A stretch of 40,565 nucleotides of DNA from Gammaproteobacteria bacterium (GCA_021151625.1 JAGKWY010000015.1:1-40565); one strand, 5' to 3'; positions 7,171 through 16,374 are shown, counted from the first letter of the stretch. The notes: generated from the sequence alone by a model not told the origin. Program-made: numbers and translations.

Positions 7171-7728
7171 ATGAACCACCAAACCAATAAAAACCGCTTG
7201 TACGAAGCATTAGGTCAAATCGTTGTTTCCTTTAAGGCACTGGAGCAGGCGTTAGAGGCCATCATCTATTGTTGTATGGAGATTTCTCCCGCACAGGTGC
7301 GGATATTAATGAACTCCATGTCGTTCTCCACCAAGGTGACGACAATGGAGTCACTACTACGTGAGTTGCATGCAGGCGATGAGCTGGGGAAGCTTTCAAT
7401 AACTTTACAAGAGTTCATTGAACGCTGTACTTACTGCGAGCGGCAGCGAAACGAGTGGGTGAGATCCTATTGGATACCGGAATTAGAGGCTGATGCGGGA
7501 ATGGTCCGTCGTTTGAGTTCGCAACTGGTAAGTGGCGATGCTGAATTGGCATTGGAGATTATTCATCTCGCAGAACTGGAAAGCTTTGTTTTGTGCCTCA
7601 ATGCAACGGTGACTTATCTGCAAGCGTTTCATCACAAATTATTTCTTAGTTTTGAGCGTGTGCAAGGACCGGAACATTTTCAGCGTTATTTACGTACGCA
7701 ATTGTGCGTGGGGAATGATGCCTGCTAA
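7171..7728 (+). CDS. Uncharacterised protein, possibly HEPN-like
   Basis: This 185-residue, all-helical, soluble-looking protein is not one I can name. The first helix pair (LYEALGQIVVSFKALEQALEA, then an N-S-MSFSTKVTTMESLLREL segment) and the motif ERQRNEWVRSYWI near 90-103 resemble small HEPN-like families. In those a helix carries R-N-x-x-x-H. Here the position expected to be His appears to be Arg, so any ribonuclease function is doubtful. It contains seven cysteines. It stands alone between the tonB-operon terminator and the convergent yciK. The ribosome site before the ATG is poor and no promoter is clear. The reading frame is intact and codon use resembles the neighbours, so it is probably a real gene. 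Confidence 0.65.
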   Translation: MNHQTNKNRLYEALGQIVVSFKALEQALEAIIYCCMEISPAQVRILMNSMSFSTKVTTMESLLRELHAGDELGKLSITLQEFIERCTYCERQRNEWVRSYWIPELEADAGMVRRLSSQLVSGDAELALEIIHLAELESFVLCLNATVTYLQAFHHKLFLSFERVQGPEHFQRYLRTQLCVGNDAC

Positions 7729-7759
7729 AAATCAACCTGGCTGTTTTCTTAAGTGTGAC

Positions 7760-7779
7760 AGGAGATCAAGTGATCTCCT
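7760..7779. terminator. Palindromic hairpin between convergent genes
   Basis: AGGAGATCA (7760-7768) and TGATCTCCT (7771-7779) are perfect inverted repeats. The hairpin lies between the convergent ends of the orphan gene and yciK. Neither side has a good U-run, so a terminator role on one or both strands is only likely. Confidence 0.4.
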
Positions 7780-7821
7780 TGTAACTGATGACAATCATTA
7801 ATCTGATGTAGTTGTGCTGTA

Positions 7822-8568
7822 TTAATATTGAAATGATTGCCCGCTCACTCCCAGTGAATCATCACCGAGTAAATAGACATAAGCAGGCATTAAACTCTCC
7901 GGGGTTTTCACGGTTGCCGGGTCTTCAGCAGGGTAAGCGGCTGCGCGCATTGCGGTACGTGTTGCGCCGGGGTTAATACTGTTGGCGCGAATGCGGGTGG
8001 CACCTTCCAGTTCATCGTGCAGGGTTTGCATAAGGTTTTCTGCGGCCGCTTTTGAGGCTGCATAAGCCCCCCAGAATGCACGGCCTTTAAATGCAACACT
8101 GGAACTGGTGAATAAAATACTGGCATTTGGTGCGCGCTCCAGCAGTGGCAATACTGCTTGGGTTAGCATAAATGGCGCATTGACATTCACCTGCATACAG
8201 CGCTGCCAGGCACTCACAGAATAATTGGATATTGGTGTGCGCTCACCCAGATCGGCAGCATTAAATAAAATGCCGTCAAGGTGGCCAAAGGTATCCTCAA
8301 GCGCGTTGCACATATCGTCGTAATCTTTTTCTACCGCGCTTTCAAAGTTGATTGGGTAGATTGCCGGTTGTGGATAGCCCTCGGCTTCGATTTCGTCGTA
8401 AACCTGTTCCAGCTTGCTCATGGTGCGGCCAGATAAAATAACAGTTGCACCACAGGCCGCAAATGTTTTAGCGGCGATTTTGCCAATGCCATCACCGGCT
8501 CCGGTAACCAGGATAATTTTATCGGCGAGTGAGTTCGGGTGAATTACATAATCTTGTGGGATGTGCAT
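7822..8568 (-). CDS. yciK: YciK-type short-chain dehydrogenase/reductase
   Basis: This is a classical SDR oxidoreductase. The Rossmann motif VTGAGDGIG is near residues 21-29, the catalytic serine lies in LFTSSSVAF, and YAASK supplies the Tyr and Lys. The start at 8568 (MHIPQDY) is preferred because GGAGA lies seven bases upstream and E. coli YciK also begins with MH; upstream in-frame ATG (8583) and GTG (8586) are possible. The product is 248 residues. The natural substrate of YciK is not established. It is the last gene of mtaD-ubiG-mupP-yciK, an order shared with Pseudomonas. Confidence 0.85.
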   Translation of the reverse strand: MHIPQDYVIHPNSLADKIILVTGAGDGIGKIAAKTFAACGATVILSGRTMSKLEQVYDEIEAEGYPQPAIYPINFESAVEKDYDDMCNALEDTFGHLDGILFNAADLGERTPISNYSVSAWQRCMQVNVNAPFMLTQAVLPLLERAPNASILFTSSSVAFKGRAFWGAYAASKAAAENLMQTLHDELEGATRIRANSINPGATRTAMRAAAYPAEDPATVKTPESLMPAYVYLLGDDSLGVSGQSFQY

Positions 8569-8582
8569 AGTGTTTTCTCCCA

Positions 8583-9251
8583 TCACAAATATTTTTCAAC
8601 AATAGGCCAGATTTCATCGGCGTGACTTACGCAGTAATCGGCATTCCAACTGGCAGGGTCATCACCTTCATCGACATAACCGTAGGCCGCAGCAATAGTG
8701 ATACTGCCAGCGCCTTTGCCGCAGTCGATATCGCGCTTGTGATCACCGATATAAATAATTTCTTCCGGCAAACAATTCAGTTGTTTGCCGGCCAGAAATA
8801 AAGACTCTGGATCAGGTTTGCTGCGTGAAACATGGTCAGGGCAAATCACACTGACAGGTGCGGGCTGCATATTGAGTGCTGCCATTAACGGCAAAGTGTA
8901 AGTGGCAGGTTTGTTGGTGGCTATACCCCAGGCGATATTATTGTCCGCCAGCTTGTCCAGCAGTGTAGAGATGCCTGGAAAGGGTTTGGTGTAGACCGCG
9001 ATATGGGCCAAATATAATTCCAGTAAACGTTGGCGCAGCGGTTCAAACTGTTCGTTGTTTTCCTCGATCCCAAAGGCAAGTTTAATTAATGCTTTGGAGC
9101 CGTTGGAAACGCCGGCGCGAATCGTTTCTGCTGCTAATGCGGGTTTGTTTTCTTCGGTCAGTAGTTGATTGACTACAACCACGAAGTCCGGCGCTGTGTC
9201 CAGCAGTGTGCCATCCAGGTCAAACATTACGGCGCGTATTGGCTTTGCCAT
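8583..9251 (-). CDS. mupP: HAD phosphatase, MupP/Gph type
   Basis: This is a haloacid dehalogenase-superfamily phosphatase. The nucleophile motif DLDGT has D11 and D13, and there is a helical cap domain. SRSKPDPESL carries the conserved Lys, and IGDHKRDIDCG binds Mg. The 222-residue length is normal. Such genes are often labelled gph (phosphoglycolate phosphatase). However, the position between ubiG and yciK, downstream of gyrA's divergent neighbour, is that of Pseudomonas mupP, the N-acetylmuramate 6-phosphate phosphatase of the cell-wall recycling bypass. The choice of MupP therefore rests on synteny. Start and stop codons overlap those of ubiG and nearly those of yciK, which indicates translational coupling. 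Confidence 0.82.
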   Translation of the reverse strand: MAKPIRAVMFDLDGTLLDTAPDFVVVVNQLLTEENKPALAAETIRAGVSNGSKALIKLAFGIEENNEQFEPLRQRLLELYLAHIAVYTKPFPGISTLLDKLADNNIAWGIATNKPATYTLPLMAALNMQPAPVSVICPDHVSRSKPDPESLFLAGKQLNCLPEEIIYIGDHKRDIDCGKGAGSITIAAAYGYVDEGDDPASWNADYCVSHADEIWPIVEKYL

Positions 9252-9955
9252 TATTGAATAACCTTTTTCGCATGGATCAAATAATTAACGCTGACATCAC
9301 TGGCATCGAGCTTGTAGTGTTTGGTGAGCGGGTTGTAAGTCATGCCGGTGATTTCTTGTAGCTCCAATCCTGCCGCGCGCAACCATTGGGCCAATTCTGA
9401 TGGGCGAATAAATTTGCTGTATTCGTGCGTGCCTTTAGGCAATAGTTTCAAAATATATTCCGCACCAAGAATTGCGAAAGCATAGGATTTTGGATTGCGG
9501 TTAATGGTTGAAAAGTAAACATCCCCACCATCTTTCACTAATTGTGCGCAAGCTTTTACTACGGATGAAGGATCGGGTACATGTTCCAACATTTCCATGC
9601 AGGTAACCACATCAAATTCACCGGGCATTTGTGTTGCCTTGTCTTCCGCAGTGATCTGTTCATAGTTAAGGTTGACGCCGGTTTCAAGCGCGTGCAGGCG
9701 TGCGACTGACAGAGGCGCTTCGCCCATATCTATGCCGGTAACCTCAGCGCCGCGCAATGCGAGTGATTCGGCGAGGATGCCGCCACCGCAACCAACATCA
9801 ATGACTTTTTTTTGCGCAACCGGTGAGCGTTGGTCAATAAAATTGGCGCGCAGTGGATTTATATCGTGCAGCGGTTTGAATTCGCTGTTTTTATCCCACC
9901 AGCGGCTGGCTAGCGCTTCGAATTTTGCGATTTCAGCGGTATCGACATTGGCCAT
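9251..9955 (-). CDS. ubiG: Ubiquinone biosynthesis O-methyltransferase
   Basis: UbiG performs both O-methylations of the ubiquinone pathway using S-adenosylmethionine. The SAM-binding loop VIDVGCGGGILAESLA is near residues 50-65. It is followed by the acidic VTGIDM, the FDVVTCMEMLEHVPDP segment and the family's PKGTHEYSKFIRPSEL and GMTYNPL pieces. The N-terminal KFEALASRWWDKNSEFKPLH is also typical of UbiG. At 234 residues the length is normal. AGAG lies upstream of the ATG. It starts 20 bases after mtaD and its stop overlaps the mupP start by one base. Confidence 0.94.
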   Translation of the reverse strand: MANVDTAEIAKFEALASRWWDKNSEFKPLHDINPLRANFIDQRSPVAQKKVIDVGCGGGILAESLALRGAEVTGIDMGEAPLSVARLHALETGVNLNYEQITAEDKATQMPGEFDVVTCMEMLEHVPDPSSVVKACAQLVKDGGDVYFSTINRNPKSYAFAILGAEYILKLLPKGTHEYSKFIRPSELAQWLRAAGLELQEITGMTYNPLTKHYKLDASDVSVNYLIHAKKVIQ

Positions 9956-9975
9956 GATAGTTATCTCTTTTTAAA

Positions 9976-11304
9976 TTAGTGAGTGGCGATTTGTTTTCGC
10001 CACCAATTGGCTTTGCCTAGAATTTCACGCTCATTGAGCGTTTGCAATTCGCGATTTTTGAGCAGGCATTTTCCCTCTACCCACACGTGGGTGACGGCTT
10101 GCCCGGAGTGGGTATAGATAAGCTGTGATGCCGGGTTGTAAACCGGTTGCATGGCGAGCTCGCCCAGATCAATAGCGGTAATGTCTGCCGACTTACCAAT
10201 TTCCAGGCTGCCAATCTGTTCATCCAGGCCAAGCGCCCTGGCGCCGTTCAGCGTTGCCATGCGTAAGGCCGCGTGGGCACTCAGTGCAGTAGCATCGCCT
10301 GCTACTGCTTTGGCGAGCAGGGCAGCAGTTTTTACTTCGCTAAATAAGTCCAGGTCATTATTGCTGGCGGCGCCATCAGTACCTATGGCGACGTTAACGC
10401 CAGCTTTTAATAAGCGATCAACCGGGCAGAAACCACTTGCCAGTTTTAAATTGGATTCCGGACAGTGAACAACATGAGCGCCGCTGGCTTGCAGCAGACT
10501 GATGTCGCTGTCATCGATTTGAGTCATGTGCACTGTTTGCGTCAATGGCGAAAGCAGGCCCAAATCCATCAGGCGCTGAGTTGGTCGGCAGCCATATTGT
10601 TTGATGGAGTCGCTTACTTCTTGTGCAGTTTCATGCAAATGGATATGGATCGGCATATCCATTTCATGGGCCAGCATCGCAATTTTTTGCATTGGTGCAT
10701 TGGACACTGTGTAGGGAGCATGGGGGCCGAAGGCGACATTAATAAGGTGGTTGCTACGAAAGGTATCGTGCAGGTTCAGGCCCTTGCTCAAATATTCGTC
10801 TGGACCCAAACCCCAGGCAGTAGGGAAATCCAGGATAGGGAAGGCCAACTGGCAACGGATACGTGCGTCCAGGCAGGCTTGCGCGGCTTGCTCAGGGTAA
10901 AAATACATATCGGCAAAACAGGTGGTGCCGGTTTTAATCATCTCGGCGATGGCCAGATCGGTACCATCTCGTACAAATTCTTCACTCACCCAGCGGCCTT
11001 CAGCGGGCCAAATGTGGTCATTAAGCCAGGTGTGTAGGGGGTGGTCATCGGCATAACCGCGCAGCAGACTCATTGCCGCGTGGCCATGAGCGTTGACAAG
11101 CCCGGGCATGATGGCGTGGCTTCCAAGGTTAATAACTTCGCGCGCGCTATAGCGCTGCTCAGCGCCTTCGGAAGGAATAATGGCCAGGATTTTTCCTTCA
11201 TGAATTGCCAGTGCACAGTTCTCCAGAATACGATTTTCGGGAACTACCGGTATTATCCAGCGCGCTTTGATGAGAAGGTCGATGCTAAGCGGGGTACTAG
11301 GCAT
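9976..11304 (-). CDS. mtaD: Amidohydrolase, 5'-methylthioadenosine/S-adenosylhomocysteine deaminase family
   Basis: This is a TRZ/ATZ-family metal-dependent deaminase. The metal ligands of NAHGHAAM are His73 and His75, and further ligands and catalytic residues sit in IHIHLHET and in GTDGAASNNDLDLF. In Pseudomonas the gene at this place is MtaD, which deaminates methylthioadenosine to methylthioinosine in methionine salvage; this name is transferred by synteny and family. The length of 442 residues is normal. No strong ribosome site is seen before the ATG. It begins a minus-strand unit and is divergent from gyrA. A -10-like TATACT lies upstream on the minus strand (11343-11338), without a good -35. 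Confidence 0.85.
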   Translation of the reverse strand: MPSTPLSIDLLIKARWIIPVVPENRILENCALAIHEGKILAIIPSEGAEQRYSAREVINLGSHAIMPGLVNAHGHAAMSLLRGYADDHPLHTWLNDHIWPAEGRWVSEEFVRDGTDLAIAEMIKTGTTCFADMYFYPEQAAQACLDARIRCQLAFPILDFPTAWGLGPDEYLSKGLNLHDTFRSNHLINVAFGPHAPYTVSNAPMQKIAMLAHEMDMPIHIHLHETAQEVSDSIKQYGCRPTQRLMDLGLLSPLTQTVHMTQIDDSDISLLQASGAHVVHCPESNLKLASGFCPVDRLLKAGVNVAIGTDGAASNNDLDLFSEVKTAALLAKAVAGDATALSAHAALRMATLNGARALGLDEQIGSLEIGKSADITAIDLGELAMQPVYNPASQLIYTHSGQAVTHVWVEGKCLLKNRELQTLNEREILGKANWWRKQIATH

Positions 11305-11685
11305 AATGAGCAGTCAGGATGAAAAAGAGGGGTGCACAGTATACTGGAATGACCAGGTTCGGCCACGCCTGATTTTGCCATTCTGTGGGTTCGGGTTTTG
11401 AAATATAAGGTCTTCAAATTGCTGGAATTCCTGCGCTTGAGATTGTTGGGAGAGAATTGATTTCCTATCTGCATAACCCACAGATTTTGTGGTACCATCG
11501 CGCCCCTGAATTGTGCCTTAGACGCATTTTTAGCCAACCCGCTAGTGGGGTAGCTGTTTTTGCCTCTAAACCGATTAACGCCCTGTTAAAGCGCTTAGCG
11601 AAACAATCGTAAGTCGAGACCGCCAATTTAACTAACCGAATTAAAACTAGCCGAAGCCTTAATAAAAAAGGAAAGCTGTATTCCC
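11305..11685. promoter_or_regulatory. Divergent mtaD/gyrA intergenic region
   Basis: This 381-base region holds no gene that I can support. Toward mtaD there is a 10-base palindrome CAGTATACTG (11337-11346) containing a minus-strand TATACT. Toward gyrA an extended -10 TGGTACCAT (11490-11498) lies next to the small inverted repeat CCACA/TGTGG (11478-11492), leaving a leader of about 180 bases. A GGAAAG ribosome site is at 11670-11675. The promoter assignments are weak. Confidence 0.35.
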
Positions 11686-14325
11686 ATGGTCGAATTCGCC
11701 AAAGAAATATCACCGGTAAGTATCGAAGACGAACTCAAGCAGTCCTACCTCGATTACGCCATGAGCGTTATCGTTGGCCGCGCCTTGCCCGACGTGCGCG
11801 ATGGATTGAAGCCTGTACATCGTCGTGTGTTGTTTGCGATGAGCGAACTTAACAACGACTGGAATAAGCCGTACAAAAAATCTGCCCGTGTGGTGGGTGA
11901 CGTAATCGGTAAATACCACCCGCATGGTGACTCGGCGGTATACGACACTATTGTACGTATGGCCCAGCCATTCTCGTTGCGCTACATGTTGGTTGACGGT
12001 CAGGGTAACTTCGGTTCGATTGACGGCGATAACGCGGCAGCTATGCGTTATACCGAAATCCGTATGGCCAAGATCGCCCATGATTTGCTGGCTGATTTGG
12101 ATAAAGAAACTGTCGACTTCGTGCCTAACTATGATGGCACCGAGCAAATCCCGGCAGTATTGCCTACCCGAATCCCCAACCTGTTAATCAATGGTTCTTC
12201 TGGTATTGCCGTGGGTATGGCAACCAATATTCCGCCACATAACTTGAAAGAAGTGGTGCAGGGCTGTTTGGCCGTTGTTGATAATCCGGATGTCACTATT
12301 GAAGAGTTGATGGAATTTATTCCCGGCCCTGATTTCCCGACGGGCGCCATCATCAATGGTCGTGCTGGCATTGTTGAAGCTTATCGCACCGGTCGTGGCC
12401 GCGTGGTGATGCGCGCGAAAGCCGACATCGAGCGCGATGATAAATCTGGTCGCGAAACCATTATTGTTACCGAAATTCCCTACCAGGTTAACAAAGCCAA
12501 ATTAATTGAGCGTATTGCCGAGCTGGTTAAAGAAAAGAAAATCGAAGGCATTAGCGAATTGCGCGATGAGTCTGACAAAGACGGTATGCGCATTGTTATC
12601 GAAGTTAAGAAAACCGAATCTGGCGATGTGCTGCTGAACAATTTATTTGCCCAGACCCAGTTGCAGACCACCTTCGGTGTAAACATTGTTGCCCTGGATG
12701 ATGGTCAGCCAAAAATTCTGAATCTGAAAGAATTGCTGGAAGCCTTTATCAAGCACCGCCGTGAAGTGGTTACGCGCCGTACTGTCTATTTGTTGCGTAA
12801 AGCGCGCGAGCGCGGACACATTCTGGAAGGTTGGGCGGTTGCCATTTCCAGCATTGATGAAGTTATTGATTTGATCAAGCGCTCTGCATCACCCGCAGAG
12901 GCAAAAGAAGGGTTGATTTCCCGCGGTTGGGATGCGAGCGCCATGACGCCGTTTGTGGAGCGCGCCGGTAAAGATGCATGTCGCCCTGAGGATCTCGGTC
13001 CTGAATTCGGTATTCGCGATGGCAAATATTATTTGTCTGCTGAACAGGCACAGGCAATTCTGGATTTGCGTCTGCATCGCCTTACCGGTATGGAGCACGA
13101 CAAAATTCTCGCTGAGTACGAAGAGAAGTTGGCGCAAATCGCTGAGTTCCTCGAAATCCTCGGTAACGCTGTGCGTTTGATGGAAGTTATTCGCGAAGAA
13201 TTAACGCAAGTAATTGCCGATTACGGTGATGCGCGTCGTACTGAAATTATTGCATCTACGCTCGATTTAACTACTGAAGATCTGATCAATGAAGAAGATC
13301 GCGTCGTAACTATTTCCCATGGTGGTTATGCGAAGAGCCAACCGCTTGCGGATTATCAAGCGCAGCGTCGCGGTGGTATGGGTAAGTCCGCAACCGCCGT
13401 GAAAGATGAAGACTATGTTCAGCATCTGTTGATCGCCAGCACACACGATACTGTGTTGTTGTTCACCAATGCCGGTAAAGTCTATTGGCTGAAGGTGTAT
13501 ATGATTCCGGTTGCCGGTCGCCAGGCTCGTGGCCGCCCTGTGGTGAATTTGTTGCCGTTGGAAGAGGGCGAGCACATCACCTCGATTCTGCCGGTGAAGT
13601 CATATGACGATGATCATTTTATTTTCATGGCGACTGCAAATGGCACAGTGAAGAAAACTGCACTGACCCAATTCGCTCGTCCGCGCAGCGTTGGTCTGCG
13701 TGCAATTGAATTGGATGAAGGCGATACCTTGGTGGGTACTGCAATTACCAATGGTGCATCTGATGTAATTCTTTTCTCCAGTTCCGGTAAAGCAGCGCGT
13801 TTCCGTGAAGCACAAGTGCGCGCAATGGGTCGTACCTCACGCGGTGTGCGTGGTATTCGCCTGGCAGAAGGTCAGCGTGTTGTAAGCATGGTAATTCCGT
13901 TGGCTGGTGGCCAGGTGTTGACTGTGAGTGAAAATGGTTACGGCAAGCGCACAGAAGTGGGCGAGTTCCCTGCTAAAGGCCGTGGCTCGCAAGGCGTTAT
14001 CGGTATGCAAACTACTGAGCGTAACGGCCAGCTGGTTGGTGCGGTTCAGGTATTTGATGGCGAAGAGATCATGCTGATTTCTGATCAGGGCACTATGGTT
14101 CGCACTCGTGTCGACGAAGTGTCTGTGCTAAGTCGTAATACCCAGGGTGTGCGCCTGATTAAGTTGAAAGAAGGCGAGCGCATGCAAGGTTTGGAGCGCA
14201 TTGAAGAGAGTGCAGATGAAAATGCCAAGCGCGAACTTGCCAACGCTGAAGGTGGTGAAACCGAAGAGTTGCCAGATGATTTAGCCGCAGAAGATTCTGC
14301 TGGCGATGATTCTTCTGACGAGTAA
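11686..14325 (+). CDS. gyrA: DNA gyrase subunit A
   Basis: GyrA is the DNA-cleaving and rejoining subunit of gyrase, which introduces negative supercoils with GyrB. The N-terminal domain starts ISPVSIEDELKQSYLDYAMS. The catalytic tyrosine is Tyr122 in AMRYTEIRM. The quinolone-determining region HPHGDSAVYDTIV has Ser83 and Asp87, the same residues as susceptible E. coli, so no classical resistance substitution is present. The C-terminal wrapping domain carries the GyrA box QRRGGMG, needed for supercoiling, and an acidic tail. At 879 residues the length is normal. In Pseudomonas serC follows gyrA; here pheA follows directly. Confidence 0.98.
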   Translation: MVEFAKEISPVSIEDELKQSYLDYAMSVIVGRALPDVRDGLKPVHRRVLFAMSELNNDWNKPYKKSARVVGDVIGKYHPHGDSAVYDTIVRMAQPFSLRYMLVDGQGNFGSIDGDNAAAMRYTEIRMAKIAHDLLADLDKETVDFVPNYDGTEQIPAVLPTRIPNLLINGSSGIAVGMATNIPPHNLKEVVQGCLAVVDNPDVTIEELMEFIPGPDFPTGAIINGRAGIVEAYRTGRGRVVMRAKADIERDDKSGRETIIVTEIPYQVNKAKLIERIAELVKEKKIEGISELRDESDKDGMRIVIEVKKTESGDVLLNNLFAQTQLQTTFGVNIVALDDGQPKILNLKELLEAFIKHRREVVTRRTVYLLRKARERGHILEGWAVAISSIDEVIDLIKRSASPAEAKEGLISRGWDASAMTPFVERAGKDACRPEDLGPEFGIRDGKYYLSAEQAQAILDLRLHRLTGMEHDKILAEYEEKLAQIAEFLEILGNAVRLMEVIREELTQVIADYGDARRTEIIASTLDLTTEDLINEEDRVVTISHGGYAKSQPLADYQAQRRGGMGKSATAVKDEDYVQHLLIASTHDTVLLFTNAGKVYWLKVYMIPVAGRQARGRPVVNLLPLEEGEHITSILPVKSYDDDHFIFMATANGTVKKTALTQFARPRSVGLRAIELDEGDTLVGTAITNGASDVILFSSSGKAARFREAQVRAMGRTSRGVRGIRLAEGQRVVSMVIPLAGGQVLTVSENGYGKRTEVGEFPAKGRGSQGVIGMQTTERNGQLVGAVQVFDGEEIMLISDQGTMVRTRVDEVSVLSRNTQGVRLIKLKEGERMQGLERIEESADENAKRELANAEGGETEELPDDLAAEDSAGDDSSDE

Positions 14326-14344
14326 TCAGGCGAGGCGATTGTTC

Positions 14345-15454
14345 ATGTCAACCGAACAAACTGAAGCGGAAAAGTTACTGGAACTGCGCAATAAAATTGA
14401 TGCGATCGATGAAGAGATTGGTCGCTTGATTTCTGCGCGGGCAACCTGTGCGCAAGAAGTTGCGGAAGTTAAAAAGGCAAGCTTGCCGGACGATACAACT
14501 ATTCTTTTCTATCGTCCGGAGCGTGAAGCTCAGGTTCTGCGTAAAGCAATGGAGCGCAACAACGGGCCATTAAGTAACGAAGAAATGGCTCGTTTGTTCC
14601 GCGAAATTATGTCTGCTTGCCTGGCATTGGAAAATCCAATTAAGGTTGCATACCTCGGGCCAGAAGGTACCTTTACTCAGCAGGCGTCGTTAAAACACTT
14701 TGGTCATTCGGCAGTGGTAACACCGCTCGCAGCAATTGATGAAGTATTTCGCGAAGTTGAGGCGGGTGCGGTGAATTACGGTGTCGTGCCTGTCGAAAAC
14801 TCTACCGAGGGTGTTGTTAATCATACGCTCGATAATTTTATGGGCTCAAACCTGAAAATTTGCGGCGAAGTGGAATTGCGCATCCACCATAATCTGATGG
14901 TGTCTGATGTCACTAATGTAAATAGCATTAGCCGCATTTACTCTCATTCTCAATCGCTGGCACAGTGCCGCAAATGGCTGGATGCGCACTATCCAAAAGC
15001 GGAGCGTATTGCAGTAAGTAGCAATGCTGAAGCCGCCAAGCGACTAAAAGGTGAGTGGAACGCAGCGGCTATTGCTGGCTCTATGGCTGCAGAGTTGTAC
15101 AGCTTGAAAATGATTGCGGAAAAAATTGAAGATCAGCCGGACAACTCCACACGATTTTTAATTATTGGCCAGCAAGCCGTTCCACAAAGTGGTGTTGATA
15201 AAACCTCTATTGTTGTGGCTATGCGCAATGAGCCAGGTGCTTTGCATAATTTGCTGGAACCCTTTCATCGCCACAATATTGACCTCACTCGTGTAGAAAC
15301 TCGTCCGTCTCGCACTGGTGTTTGGACCTATGTTTTCTTCATCGATTTTGTGGGGCATGTTGATGATCCCCTAATTAATGATGTGATGAAGGAAGTTGCA
15401 TCGCGCTGTGCAGATTTGAAATTGCTTGGCTCTTACCCCAAAGCGGTGCTGTAA
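14345..15454 (+). CDS. pheA: P-protein: chorismate mutase / prephenate dehydratase
   Basis: This bifunctional enzyme converts chorismate to prephenate and then to phenylpyruvate in phenylalanine synthesis. Residues about 10-95 form the AroQ-type mutase (LRNKIDAIDEEIGRLISARA). Residues about 100-280 form the dehydratase, with YLGPEGTFTQQASLKHFG, VPVENSTEGVV and the DNSTRF motif. Residues about 290-365 form an ACT domain (GALHNLLEPFHRHNIDLTR, ETRPSR) for phenylalanine feedback. ATG 14345 is chosen over the upstream in-frame start because GAGG lies about ten bases before it and the mutase helix then begins normally, giving 369 residues. It starts 19 bases after gyrA and ends 5 bases before tyrA. 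Confidence 0.93.
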   Translation: MSTEQTEAEKLLELRNKIDAIDEEIGRLISARATCAQEVAEVKKASLPDDTTILFYRPEREAQVLRKAMERNNGPLSNEEMARLFREIMSACLALENPIKVAYLGPEGTFTQQASLKHFGHSAVVTPLAAIDEVFREVEAGAVNYGVVPVENSTEGVVNHTLDNFMGSNLKICGEVELRIHHNLMVSDVTNVNSISRIYSHSQSLAQCRKWLDAHYPKAERIAVSSNAEAAKRLKGEWNAAAIAGSMAAELYSLKMIAEKIEDQPDNSTRFLIIGQQAVPQSGVDKTSIVVAMRNEPGALHNLLEPFHRHNIDLTRVETRPSRTGVWTYVFFIDFVGHVDDPLINDVMKEVASRCADLKLLGSYPKAVL

Positions 15455-15459
15455 CTTTT

Positions 15460-16374
15460 ATGACATCACCGTTAATCAATAAGTTTGTTGTTGTAGGGAT
15501 TGGCCTGATTGGCGGTAGTCTCGCGACTGGTTTGAGGCAGCGTGGTGCCTGTGCTGAAGTCATTGGTATTGCTCGCAAAGCGGAAACCTGTACTGAGGCA
15601 GTTAATTACGGTGTTGTTGATCGTGCCTACACATCCCTGCAGGAAATTGCTCATGAGCTAACGGCCGGCGATATTATTTTTATCGCTGTTCCTACGCTTT
15701 CGGTAAATTCAGTTTTTGAAGAAATTAAACAGCATATTTCTTCTGACGTAACCATTACCGATGGTGCAAGTGTTAAGGGTAGTGTGCAGCTTGCTGCAGA
15801 GGCTGTATTTGGAGCTGTTCCTCCGCAGCTGGTGTTGGGTCATCCTATCGCTGGCTCAGAGAAGAGCGGTGTTACTGCTGCCAATCCCAATTTGTATGAG
15901 CGGCATCGCATTATTTTGACTCCGCTGGAATCCACCAGTGATGTACATCTGGATTTGGTTGCACGCATGTGGCAAGCGGTAGGTGCCGAAGTTCTATCTA
16001 TGTCGGTGGAAGAGCATGATGAAGTGCTCGGTGCTACCAGTCATCTGCCGCATGTCATTGCCTACTCGTTAGTGGATACCCTTGCACAGGATATTAACAA
16101 TCCCAATATCTTTCGTTATGCCGCTGGGGGATTTCGCGATTTTACTCGTATAGCTTCCAGTGACCCGGTAATGTGGCATGACATTATGAAGGCCAATAAG
16201 TCGGCCATTTTAAAATCCATGGACTTGTTTATCGATAATTTGTCGCGGTTGCGCAAAGGAATTGAACAGGGCGACAGTGATTATTTGCTCGATGTTTTCA
16301 GTCGCGCCAAAGAGGCGCGCGATGAGTTCACCCTGATGTTGGCCAAACGTCAGGCAGCTCCAAAAGAGGATTAG
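15460..16374 (+). CDS. tyrA: Prephenate dehydrogenase
   Basis: The enzyme oxidises prephenate (or arogenate) with NAD(P) in tyrosine synthesis. The dinucleotide loop VVGIGLIGGSLA is at about residues 9-20. HPIAGSEKSGV and EHDEVLGATSHLPHVIAYSLVD are the active-site segments. The 304-residue protein ends after the dehydrogenase domain. In Pseudomonas this domain is fused to, or followed by, aroA (EPSP synthase) before cmk. Here there is no aroA, and neither an ACT domain nor a mutase is attached. It is cotranscribed with pheA (5-base gap); no strong ribosome site is visible. Confidence 0.93.
   Translation: MTSPLINKFVVVGIGLIGGSLATGLRQRGACAEVIGIARKAETCTEAVNYGVVDRAYTSLQEIAHELTAGDIIFIAVPTLSVNSVFEEIKQHISSDVTITDGASVKGSVQLAAEAVFGAVPPQLVLGHPIAGSEKSGVTAANPNLYERHRIILTPLESTSDVHLDLVARMWQAVGAEVLSMSVEEHDEVLGATSHLPHVIAYSLVDTLAQDINNPNIFRYAAGGFRDFTRIASSDPVMWHDIMKANKSAILKSMDLFIDNLSRLRKGIEQGDSDYLLDVFSRAKEARDEFTLMLAKRQAAPKED

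Noticed and set aside
10465..11037. 190-codon plus-strand frame within mtaD
   Set aside because: It is antisense to a gene with clear amidohydrolase motifs; the product has no family features and no ribosome site.
11337..11346. CAGTATACTG palindrome considered as a LexA box
   Set aside because: The gammaproteobacterial LexA box needs CTGT and ACAG separated by eight bases; this palindrome has the reverse polarity and shorter spacing.
11926..11965. gyrA quinolone-resistance region checked for resistance changes
   Set aside because: Ser83 and Asp87 are the susceptible-type residues, so nothing unusual is present.
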